From contig JAKAYM010000047.1 in NCBI GenBank assembly GCA_021826795.1, forward strand, positions 1 to 12,082: a stretch of 12,082 nt of DNA. The letters run 5' to 3'. Of the stretch, positions 5,521 to 12,082 are shown in pieces; the stretch's first letter is position 1, and each line of letters begins with the position of its first letter. A model generated the notes under the pieces. The model did not search any database and was not told the origin of the DNA. It worked only from the letters and a program-made list of their open reading frames with translations. Source of the stretch: Thermoplasmata archaeon. GTDB taxonomy: Archaea; Thermoplasmatota; Thermoplasmata; Thermoplasmatales; Thermoplasmataceae. Made by a program: the position numbers and the translations under genes.

Positions 5521-7195
5521 AATTGCCTTCCATATCATGCGAATCGTCCGTTTCAGGAACAATTAAATTGAACCAATAAAATGACCTTGGAGTGAGCGTT
5601 ATGAAATAATAAAGGTCACCTATGCATGGAAAAGGAGCATTTGTTATGGCTTCTACTGGCTTAAGGCCGGAATATTCCTTCAGGTCGAGTTCAATATATG
5701 TGGGGCTCCTCGATAAATTGAAGATGCAGAGCATTCTCTGGTTTTCGTATTCCCTTATATACGCAAGAACCTTTCTATTCTTCTGTTCTACAAATTTTAT
5801 TGTACCCCTTCCTAGCAATTCTTTATACTCCTTCCTAACACCAATAATTTTTACCATCCATTTAAACAGGGAGGAATTGAGCCTGCTTTCAGCCTCGACG
5901 TTAACACTCTCATAATTGTAATTTGGGTTTGTTATGACAGGAAGGTAAAGTTCATCTGCGTCTGCTGTGGAGAAGCCTGCATTTCTATCATATGACCACT
6001 GCATTGGTGTCCTGACTCCGTTTCTGTCCCCGAGGTAAATATTGTCCCCCATTCCTATTTCATCGCCATAATAGATAATAGGGGTCCCGGGCAGCGAAAA
6101 TATCATGGCATTCAACAATTCTATTGTATTTATGTCATTATCAACAAGTGGGGCTAGCCTGCGCCTTATTCCAAGGTTGAGCCGCATTTTCGGAACCCTA
6201 GCATATTCTTTATACATTATGTCACGTTCCTCATCTGTTACCATTTCCAGCGTTAATTCGTCATGGTTGCGGAGGAATGTACACCAGTCGCAGTTGTCAG
6301 GCACCGGCAATGTCTGATTTATTATATCCTCAATAGGTTGGTAATCCCTTCTTGCCAGCGCTATAAATATCCTCGGCATTAAAGGGAAATTAAATGCCAT
6401 ATGGAATTCATCGCCATCACCGAAATATGCCCGTGATTCTGTTGGCCACTGGTTTGCCTCAGCCAGTAAAATAGCACCCGGGAATTCGTTGTCGATCATC
6501 TTCCTTATTTCCTTAAAATAGGCATGTGTCTCCGGCAAATTTTCACAGTTTGTGCCATCCCTCTTGAATAAATACGGAACAGCATCAGCCCTGAATCCGT
6601 CCAGGCCCAGTTTCAGCCAGTACCTTATGACATTTTTCATTTCTTCCCTTACCTCTAAATTGTCATAATTCAAATCAGGCTGTGATGAATAAAACCTGTG
6701 GAAATAATACTGCCCTGATGTCTGGTCATATGCCCAGTTTGATGTCTCACTGTCTATGAATATAATCCTTGCATCTTTGAATTTATCCTGGCTATCGCTC
6801 CATATAAACCAGTCCCTTTTTGGATTGTCCCTGCTTTTTCTTGCCTCTACAAACCACTGGTTCTGGTCTGAAACATGGTTAATTACAAGATCGGCTATAA
6901 CCCTGATATCGAGTGAATGTGCCGTTTCTATAAATAACTTGAAGTCGTTTATATCCCCGTATTCATCAAGTATTGAATAATAGTCTGATATGTCATATCC
7001 ATCATCTTTCAATGGCGACTTATAAAATGGAAGGAGCCAGATAGCATCGATTCCCAGGTTTTTTATATAGCCCAGCTTTGCTGTAAGGCCACGGAAATCG
7101 CCTATTCCATCACCATTTGAATCGTAGAACGACTTTATCGGCACCTCATAAAATACAGCGTCGCGGTACCATAATTTATTGTCTTTGTCTATCAT
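5510..7195 (-). CDS. treS: Trehalose synthase / maltose alpha-D-glucosyltransferase (GH13_16)
   Basis: Interconverts trehalose and maltose. The 561-aa protein matches the single-domain TreS length (no fused maltokinase). Motifs in order: LWYRDAVFYEVPIKSFYDSN (8-27, near the family's YxDAVxYEV), DGIGDFRGL (29-37), region I ADLVINHVSDQ (101-111), region II DGFRADAVPYLF (199-210) with nucleophile D204, region III LLAEANQWP (243-251) with acid/base E246, and region IV FLRNHDEL (307-314) with D312. RTPMQWSYDRNAGFS (395-409) is the strongly conserved TreS segment. A GH13 C-terminal beta-domain follows, ending in TLTPRSFYWFNL (533-544). The ATG overlaps the glgE stop as ATGA, with GGTGAT Shine-Dalgarno 3 nt before the ATG. 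In the operon TreS supplies maltose to the maltokinase encoded next. A TreS from Picrophilus torridus has been characterised, consistent with the family being present in Thermoplasmatales. Confidence 0.95.
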   Translation of the reverse strand: MIDKDNKLWYRDAVFYEVPIKSFYDSNGDGIGDFRGLTAKLGYIKNLGIDAIWLLPFYKSPLKDDGYDISDYYSILDEYGDINDFKLFIETAHSLDIRVIADLVINHVSDQNQWFVEARKSRDNPKRDWFIWSDSQDKFKDARIIFIDSETSNWAYDQTSGQYYFHRFYSSQPDLNYDNLEVREEMKNVIRYWLKLGLDGFRADAVPYLFKRDGTNCENLPETHAYFKEIRKMIDNEFPGAILLAEANQWPTESRAYFGDGDEFHMAFNFPLMPRIFIALARRDYQPIEDIINQTLPVPDNCDWCTFLRNHDELTLEMVTDEERDIMYKEYARVPKMRLNLGIRRRLAPLVDNDINTIELLNAMIFSLPGTPIIYYGDEIGMGDNIYLGDRNGVRTPMQWSYDRNAGFSTADADELYLPVITNPNYNYESVNVEAESRLNSSLFKWMVKIIGVRKEYKELLGRGTIKFVEQKNRKVLAYIREYENQRMLCIFNLSRSPTYIELDLKEYSGLKPVEAITNAPFPCIGDLYYFITLTPRSFYWFNLIVPETDDSHDMEGNYDR

Positions 7196-9114
7196 TTTAT
7201 CACCATTATATGAGCCTGCCTCGTTCCGGGGATAAGCTTGACATAATTATATTCACCATTCCATTGATAATTGCAGCCGTCAAGCATATCATCAACCTCA
7301 AATGGCGAACCAGAACCAATGCCGAGAATATCAAACGGAAGCCTAACATGCCCTGACTGGGTATTTTCAGTATCCATATTGATTATTACAAGGACCTTTT
7401 CATTGGAATCATATGTCATTCTTATATACGCAAGTATATTGCTGTTTGTAGTCTCACAGAATACCAATTTTCCATGCTCTTTCAGGGCAGGTGATCTTTC
7501 CCTTATAGAATTCAATCGCGATATTATGTCTTTTATATTGCCAGGCGTGTCAAAGTCCCTGTGTTTAATTTCATACTTTTCCGAATCAAAATATTCCTCA
7601 CTGTCGCCCATCGGCCTGTTTTCACACAGTTCAAATCCGGAGTAAATGCCCCATAATGGGGAGAGTGTTGAAGCAAGCACAGCCCTTATTATAAATTCAT
7701 TTCTGCCCTTCCATAAATCCTTTCCAAGTATGTCAGGGGTATTTGTAAAGAGCATGGGCCTGAAAAAATATGAAACAGGTTCAGATAAAATTTCTTTAAA
7801 ATAATTCATGATGTCAGCAGGGGTTGTTTTCCATGTAAAATATGTATATGACATTGTAAAGCCACGCTTTGAAAGCTCGAACATTAAATTTTCCTTTGTA
7901 AAGGCCTCTGCCAGAAATACAGTATCAGGATGCTGTTTTTTAACCTCCATTATAACCCATTCCCAGAAATCAAGGGGCTTTGTATGCGGATTATCCACCC
8001 TGAATATTTTAACTCCCTTTGAAATCCAGTAAAGGAATATATTTTTCATTTCATTCCATAATGGCTTTTTATTTTTAATTTCGAAATTTAATGGATAAAT
8101 ATCATAATATTTCTTTGGCGGGTTTTCTGCATATCTTATTGACCCATCACGCCTGTGGTAAAACCATTCTGGATGTTCCTTTACATATGGATGGTCCGGG
8201 GAGCACTGGAATGCTATGTCCATAGCTATATCCATGCCCGAAGATCTAACAGCCGATACAAGTTCCATAAAATCATCCATATTTCCAAGTTCAGGATTTA
8301 TGGTATAATAACCTCCAGAATCATTTCCGATTGCCCATGGGCTTCCAGGATCACCTGGCAGGGCACTTTTCGATCCATTTTTTCCCCGTCTTGCAGTTAT
8401 GCCTATAGGATGCACCGGTGTTAGGTAAATAACGTTGAAATGCATGGATTTTATGTAATCAAGCCTGGAAATTACATCTTTTAGGGTGCCCGGATTTCCA
8501 TTATAGCCCTGTGACCGTGGAAAGAGTTCATACCATGAGCTATATGCACCATAATACAGGTCAGAAACAAGGCTTAAATTCCTGCAATATGTGCTTTTTT
8601 CAACCCTTTTCTGGTACTTTTTAACCATGGACGAAAAATTACTTTCATTCAAAAGGTTCAATTTATCATCTATGTTCGGATTTTTCAGCCTTTCAATATG
8701 TTCTTTAATATACTTCTTATTATTTTTATCTGCTTTTGAATATGCATATTCTATTATTTCCATTAGTGTATTAAAATCCTCGGTTATATCCTCGCCGGAA
8801 CTCTGCCATGCCATTATGTCATTCAGCAGGCTGCCGTAACTATCCTTCCATGCCTCTACTGTGTATTCATAAAAACCGGGGCTTTCAGTAATAAAAAAAG
8901 ACTTAAACACATCATTTCCGGAATATTCCATGGGAATAACATTCCATAACCTTTCGCCGTGCTTTCTGTATTTTAAAACAGCATAAACAAGGTCATGCCC
9001 GCTTTTGAATATTTCAGCAGAAACATAAAATTTCGACCCTGCCACAGTTTTTGCAGGGAACCGTCCACAGTCAATTTCAGGTTCTACATTTTCAATTGCT
9101 ATTGGATAATTCAT
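7192..9114 (-). CDS. glgE: GlgE: alpha-1,4-glucan:maltose-1-phosphate maltosyltransferase (GH13_3)
   Basis: Transfers maltose from maltose-1-phosphate to the non-reducing end of an alpha-1,4-glucan, elongating glycogen-like polymer. At 640 aa it is slightly shorter than the actinobacterial enzymes (about 660-700). An N-terminal immunoglobulin-like region (about 1-95) and helical segment (100-180) precede the barrel. GlgE-specific motifs: YELFPRSQG (195-203), LTPVHPIGITARRGKNGSK (231-249), GDPGSPWAIGNDSGGYY (254-270), AFQCSPDHPYVKEHPEWFYH (301-320), IRYAENPPKKYYDIYPLNF (326-344). Catalytic residues: nucleophile D374 in FRVDNPHTKP, acid/base E403 in FLAEAF, and D461 in FTNTPDIL. The start overlaps the glgB stop as ATGA, and the stop overlaps the treS start the same way. 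Nothing is missing among the key residues. The remarkable point is the host: GlgE is best known from actinobacteria and other bacteria. Confidence 0.95.
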   Translation of the reverse strand: MNYPIAIENVEPEIDCGRFPAKTVAGSKFYVSAEIFKSGHDLVYAVLKYRKHGERLWNVIPMEYSGNDVFKSFFITESPGFYEYTVEAWKDSYGSLLNDIMAWQSSGEDITEDFNTLMEIIEYAYSKADKNNKKYIKEHIERLKNPNIDDKLNLLNESNFSSMVKKYQKRVEKSTYCRNLSLVSDLYYGAYSSWYELFPRSQGYNGNPGTLKDVISRLDYIKSMHFNVIYLTPVHPIGITARRGKNGSKSALPGDPGSPWAIGNDSGGYYTINPELGNMDDFMELVSAVRSSGMDIAMDIAFQCSPDHPYVKEHPEWFYHRRDGSIRYAENPPKKYYDIYPLNFEIKNKKPLWNEMKNIFLYWISKGVKIFRVDNPHTKPLDFWEWVIMEVKKQHPDTVFLAEAFTKENLMFELSKRGFTMSYTYFTWKTTPADIMNYFKEILSEPVSYFFRPMLFTNTPDILGKDLWKGRNEFIIRAVLASTLSPLWGIYSGFELCENRPMGDSEEYFDSEKYEIKHRDFDTPGNIKDIISRLNSIRERSPALKEHGKLVFCETTNSNILAYIRMTYDSNEKVLVIINMDTENTQSGHVRLPFDILGIGSGSPFEVDDMLDGCNYQWNGEYNYVKLIPGTRQAHIMVIK

Positions 9115-11219
9115 AATGCACCATTCCTTATCATAATTGCAGATAGTGGGGGCAAATCCAGCTCAACAGAATACTTTCTATTATGCATGGAATAATCGCA
9201 GGCTGTAATATTCTTATTCAAAATGCCACTGCCCCCATATTTTTCTGCATCTGTGTTTAATATTTCATTATATTCACCCGGCATATCAACTCCGATTGCA
9301 TAATGTTCCCTTTCAACAGGGGTGAAATTGAATATGCATACAGTGTTTCCTCGCATGAAGCTCATAACAGTATTATTTACATCACTGAAGTCAATCCACG
9401 AAAAATTGTTATCTGACTGAAGGTCTTTATAGCTGCAGTAAGCACTGTTGAGGTCGTGTATAAGGGATAAAAGGCCTTCTCCGGCTGCTGTTATTTTTTT
9501 CCATTCCAGCTCTTCAAGGGAATTCCATTCATTTTCCTGGGCAAATTCACTTCCCATAAAGAGCAATTTTTTGCCCGGATATAAAAACATATACCCAAAA
9601 AACAATCTCATATTAGCAATTTTGAGGCCATAATCGCCGGGCATTCTGCTGTAAAGGGAACCCTTGCCATAAACAACCTCATCGTGTGATACAGGGAGTA
9701 TAAAGTTTTCGCTGAAAGCATACATTACTGTAAATGTAAGCTTACCTGTATTGAATTTCCTGTAAAGAGGGTCTGCATGGAAAAAATCTAATGTATCATG
9801 CATCCAGCCAAGGTTCCATTTATAATCAAAGCCTATGCCGTTCTTTGATGTTATGCCACCACTAGTCTTTGATTCCTCTGCAACCATAACTGTTCCGGGA
9901 TACTGACCATGCACATAAGAATTTAGTTTTTTTAGGAATGAAACCGCTTCGAGGTTAATATTTGTCCCGTAAATATTCGGTATCCATTCACCATCCTTTC
10001 TGGCAAAATCAAGGTAAATCATTGATGTTACGGCATCCATCCTGATGCCATCAATATGAAAATTGTCAATCCAGAAAACTATTGCAGAGACCAGGAAGGA
10101 CCTGACCTCATTTTTTCCGAAGTCGAATATATTTGTTCCCCAGTCTGGAGTCCGGCCTTTCCTCGGGTCAGAATAATCATATAAATGTGTTCCATCAAAC
10201 ATGCTTAGTCCATAATCATCATCAGGGAAATGGGCTGCAACAAAATCAAGGATTACACCGATCCCATTTTTATGGAGTTCATTTATTAAATACTTTAAAT
10301 CATCAGGTTTTCCATATCTTGATGTTGGTGCAAAATAATTTACTGCCTGGTATCCCCATGATATATCCAGAGGATATTCCGTAAGCGGCATGAATTCAAC
10401 ATAATTGAATCCTGTTTTTTTTAAATATTCTATTAATAATGGTGCAATCTCACGGTATGAAAAATAATTATCACCATTTTTTCTCCAGGAACCTAAATGC
10501 ATTTCATATATTGATATTGCAGAATTATTTGTTAAATTTTTTCTGATGGATATCCAGCTGGAATCCATCCATTTAAACCTGCTGCCTATAACAATGGAAG
10601 AAGTCCTGGGCCTTTTTTCATTATAAAATGCAAACGGGTCTGTTTTCATTTTTATTTCATGGTTAATATTTTTGATTGCATATTTGTATACCTCGTTTTC
10701 TTCAATACCTGGAATGAAAAGAGACCATATGCCGGAATCATTAATATTTATCATGGGATGCATGCCCGGTGCCCAGTGGTTGAAATTGCCAACAACAGAT
10801 ACTGAAATTGCTGAAGGTGCCCACACAGTAAAATTGCAGCCTTTAATACTGTTTATGCTGGTTAAATGTGACCCGAAAGTTGTGTAAGATTGAAAGAGTT
10901 CACCGGATTTATATAAATATATATCATAATCGGATATTAATGGGTTAAATCTATATGGGTCTTCTATAACAGCTTCAAATCCTGAACTGTCTATATAAGA
11001 TATTCTGTATTCCTTGATTGGATCTACTGAAGTATATTCAAATATTTTATCTGTGATATTATTCATTTCATATTTCCTGCCATTCAATATTATATAAGCT
11101 TTGATGGCAATAGGCAAATATGACGCAACTTTATATTTGCCGTTCTCATAATGCATACCCAAAACTTCTTCGGGATGATTACAATTAAAATTAGTTATGC
11201 ATTCGTAAGTAGCAGACAT
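9111..11219 (-). CDS. glgB: 1,4-alpha-glucan branching enzyme (GH13_9)
   Basis: Cuts alpha-1,4 chains and rejoins them as alpha-1,6 branches. It is 702 aa, full length for GlgB with an extra N-terminal module: a divergent N1-like region (about 1-115), CBM48 (FTVWAPSAISVSVVGNFNHW, 130-149), then the barrel: SIYEMHLGSWRK (236-247), ISWGYQAVNYFAPTSRYG (286-303), region II GIRMDAVTSMIY (391-402, nucleophile D395), region III MVAEESK (445-451, acid/base E448), GFDYKWNLGWMHDTL (463-477), region IV LPVSHDEVVYGKGSL (508-522, D513). Region I reads DFVAAHFPDD (325-334), where the family usually has D-W-V-P-x-H-F-P, so the Pro is replaced by Ala. The ATG has no Shine-Dalgarno and follows a TATA-like box by about 27 bp, so it is the first, probably leaderless, gene of the glgB-glgE-treS-mak operon. 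Its stop overlaps glgE as ATGA. Confidence 0.96.
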   Translation of the reverse strand: MSATYECITNFNCNHPEEVLGMHYENGKYKVASYLPIAIKAYIILNGRKYEMNNITDKIFEYTSVDPIKEYRISYIDSSGFEAVIEDPYRFNPLISDYDIYLYKSGELFQSYTTFGSHLTSINSIKGCNFTVWAPSAISVSVVGNFNHWAPGMHPMININDSGIWSLFIPGIEENEVYKYAIKNINHEIKMKTDPFAFYNEKRPRTSSIVIGSRFKWMDSSWISIRKNLTNNSAISIYEMHLGSWRKNGDNYFSYREIAPLLIEYLKKTGFNYVEFMPLTEYPLDISWGYQAVNYFAPTSRYGKPDDLKYLINELHKNGIGVILDFVAAHFPDDDYGLSMFDGTHLYDYSDPRKGRTPDWGTNIFDFGKNEVRSFLVSAIVFWIDNFHIDGIRMDAVTSMIYLDFARKDGEWIPNIYGTNINLEAVSFLKKLNSYVHGQYPGTVMVAEESKTSGGITSKNGIGFDYKWNLGWMHDTLDFFHADPLYRKFNTGKLTFTVMYAFSENFILPVSHDEVVYGKGSLYSRMPGDYGLKIANMRLFFGYMFLYPGKKLLFMGSEFAQENEWNSLEELEWKKITAAGEGLLSLIHDLNSAYCSYKDLQSDNNFSWIDFSDVNNTVMSFMRGNTVCIFNFTPVEREHYAIGVDMPGEYNEILNTDAEKYGGSGILNKNITACDYSMHNRKYSVELDLPPLSAIMIRNGAL

Positions 11220-11241
11220 TATATTTTTATATAAGTTTTTT

Positions 11242-11250
11242 GTATATTAA
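11242..11250 (-). promoter_or_regulatory. TATA-like box of the glgB-glgE-treS-mak operon
   Basis: TTAATATAC on the minus strand is centred about 27 bp from the glgB ATG, with no Shine-Dalgarno in between. Its upstream edge overlaps an 11-bp palindrome, ATTAA-G-TTAAT (11246-11256), which would cover the BRE/TATA junction and could be a repressor site. A second AT-run nearer the gene (around 11229-11235) is too close to serve a leaderless start. Confidence 0.5.
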
Positions 11251-11277
11251 CTTAATCACTTTTTCATGATTTCTGAC

Positions 11278-11467
11278 TTACATCCCTGCAGTAGGTCTGC
11301 TTTTAGTATTCAAAAACGCCAGGAAGTCTTGATCTTCATGTTGGACAGCCAACCTTTCGATTGCTTTTACATAGATCGTAAGATTTCCTACATTTGGATT
11401 AATATAAATGTGCCTCCTGCCTTGTTAATATGATAATCTCTTTTATACATTCAAAATTTATATCACA
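11278..11467 (-). pseudogene. Decayed coding remnant, possibly a TnpB C-terminal end
   Basis: On the minus strand an open frame of 48 codons (11278-11424) has normal-looking amino acid composition, including NPNVGNLTIYVKAIERLAVQ and ending SRPTAGM. Directly upstream, in another frame, comes a C-D-I-N-F-E-C stretch, and after a one-base shift K-R-D-Y-H-I-N-K-A. A cysteine pair followed by a (D/K)RDxxxxKA segment and a Gly-rich tail resembles the zinc ribbon and last helix of IS605-type TnpB proteins. The frame must shift twice to join these parts, so if real it is broken. Recognition rests on a short motif and is weak; it may be another decayed gene. Confidence 0.3.
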
Positions 11468-11631
11468 TCTATCATATTTTACCTCGATTTTTTTATAGTT
11501 AAACCTTATCTTTACTTTGCTACTTAATTTCTTAATAATATATTGTACGATACTTTGTCGCTTTTTATAATCTTATAATATTGGGATTGTGAATGTTTTC
11601 ATAGCCTAATTTAAATTTGATTGGGAGCATA
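11468..11631. other. AT-rich intergenic DNA without a recognisable gene
   Basis: Both strands are broken by stops. A minus-strand open stretch (11399-11572, about 57 codons, lysine- and isoleucine-rich) has no clear start and no motif I recognise. No tRNA, CRISPR repeat or clear terminator hairpin is visible. Confidence 0.4.
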
Positions 11632-11880
11632 TCATTCTAAGGTGTTAACTTTTTCTACAAAATATCTAAAAGATCTGGATCTATTAGTTCCGTGCTCTAT
11701 ACAATAGTTAGATAAAAGCTCTGGTAAAATTTCAATTCTATTCCTTTTACCAATTAATTTTTTAAAATGCTCTTTTGTCATTTTATCAGGCTGTTTTTGC
11801 CACTCAATTTTAAGTTTTTTACAAATCAATCTACCAGAAAGAAAGCCACTGAGCTTGCGATGTGGATCAATTTCTTGCAA
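11632..11880 (-). CDS. Unidentified small open frame, doubtful gene
   Basis: An 82-codon frame with a TTG as its first possible start, directly after an in-frame TGA. The only ATG inside is at 11779-11781 and would give about 50 residues beginning MTKEHFKKLIGKRNR. The sequence is basic and helix-prone (KRNRIEILPELLSNYC, then RSRSFRYFVEKVN), with no signal peptide or membrane segment. The K-R-N-R-I-E-I-L start of the second half loosely recalls small archaeal winged-helix proteins, but this is not enough to name it. It sits between a decayed remnant and a divergent TnpB-like gene, so it may be a fragment of a former gene. There is no Shine-Dalgarno; a TATA-like CTTTATAAG lies 14-22 bp upstream of the TTG. 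Confidence 0.3.
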   Translation of the reverse strand: MQEIDPHRKLSGFLSGRLICKKLKIEWQKQPDKMTKEHFKKLIGKRNRIEILPELLSNYCIEHGTNRSRSFRYFVEKVNTLE

Positions 11881-11893
11881 TCAGGAGATAATG

Positions 11894-11902
11894 CTTATAA
11901 AG
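11894..11902 (+). promoter_or_regulatory. TATA-like box upstream of the tnpB-like gene
   Basis: CTTATAAAG is nearly self-complementary, centred about 29 bp before the ATG at 11927 (20 bp before the alternative ATG at 11918). It could serve the plus-strand gene with a very short leader and, on the other strand, the small frame at 11632-11880. Confidence 0.35.
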
Positions 11903-11926
11903 ATTTATTCCATAATAATGACAGGC

Positions 11927-12082
11927 ATGGAGTATACAAATACATATAAATTCAGGATATACCCGAATAAAACACAAACAAAGACTATAGAGAATATTCT
12001 GTATTTATCCCATAAATTATACAATGCCATGTTAGAACAGAGAAAGATAGGATACCAGCTGAATAAGGATTATTATAAAAAC
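11927..12082 (+). CDS. tnpB: TnpB-like (IS605/IS1341 OrfB family) protein, N-terminal part, runs off window
   Basis: The frame is open to the window edge, giving 52 residues from the ATG at 11927 (55 from an in-frame ATG at 11918). It begins MEYTNTYKFRIYPNKTQTKT and continues with IENILYLSHKLYNAML, which matches the start of the TnpB/OrfB family: K-F-R-(I/L)-Y-P-(N/T)-x-x-Q, then a helix with the Y-N-x-(M/L)-L motif. TnpB proteins are RNA-guided DNA nucleases carried by IS200/IS605-group elements, with the guide RNA encoded at the 3' end of the gene; that part lies outside the window. No tnpA is present in the 700 bases upstream, so the element is either an IS1341-type (tnpB only) or has tnpA elsewhere. 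It is the only clear plus-strand gene of the window. Start choice is uncertain; no Shine-Dalgarno is seen. Confidence 0.75.
   Translation, partial: MEYTNTYKFRIYPNKTQTKTIENILYLSHKLYNAMLEQRKIGYQLNKDYYKN

Noticed and set aside
7271..7645. A 124-codon plus-strand open frame within glgE
   Set aside because: It is opposite the conserved C-terminal part of GlgE and has no start signals.
11220..11926. CRISPR array, tRNA or structured RNA gene in the gene-poor zone
   Set aside because: No regularly spaced direct repeats and no cloverleaf-like arms with a T-loop motif could be seen.

Overview
The window (about 12 kb, AT-rich) looks like a chromosome segment of a thermoacidophilic archaeon of the Thermoplasmatales kind (Ferroplasma / Picrophilus / Acidiplasma-like). 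The archaeal signs are a class I lysyl-tRNA synthetase, a GfcR-type PyrE-like regulator, first genes of operons that start without a Shine-Dalgarno sequence about 25 bp downstream of TATA-like boxes (leaderless style), and internal genes preceded by GGTGAT/GAGGT-type Shine-Dalgarno motifs. The genus is inference from style, not a database match.

Layout. (1) 1-1666, minus strand: a tight three-gene operon, HIT-family hydrolase -> gfcR-like HTH/phosphoribosyltransferase regulator -> lysS (class I LysRS, cut by the window start). A TATA-like box and a perfect 7-bp-arm palindrome lie upstream. (2) 1844-3109: an IS256-family insertion sequence with an apparently intact 379-aa transposase on the minus strand and 29-bp imperfect terminal inverted repeats. 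(3) 3059-4090: a treY (maltooligosyltrehalose synthase) gene cut off by the IS. The other half is not on the far side of the element, so the IS end coincides with a deletion or rearrangement. (4) 4153-11219, minus strand: glgB -> glgE -> treS -> mak (order of transcription), joined by 4-nt and 11-nt overlaps. (5) 11220-12082: decayed, mostly non-coding DNA with a possible remnant of a TnpB C-terminus, an unidentified 82-codon frame, and the first 52 codons of a plus-strand TnpB-like gene running off the window.

How the genes work together. TreS isomerises trehalose to maltose, Mak phosphorylates maltose to maltose-1-phosphate, GlgE transfers the maltosyl unit to an alpha-1,4-glucan, and GlgB branches the product. 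This is the complete 'GlgE pathway' known mainly from actinobacteria, here as one translationally coupled archaeal operon. The downstream treY would have provided the first step of the opposite flow (glucan end -> trehalosyl end). Its truncation, with loss of the region expected to hold the third catalytic carboxylate, suggests that in this lineage the cluster has become one-directional, trehalose to glycogen.

The most interesting points are the archaeal GlgE operon, the IS-mediated loss of treY, and the 5' region of the IS, where read-through transcripts but not the element's own transcript would form a long hairpin, and where the transposase Shine-Dalgarno can pair with an upstream complement.
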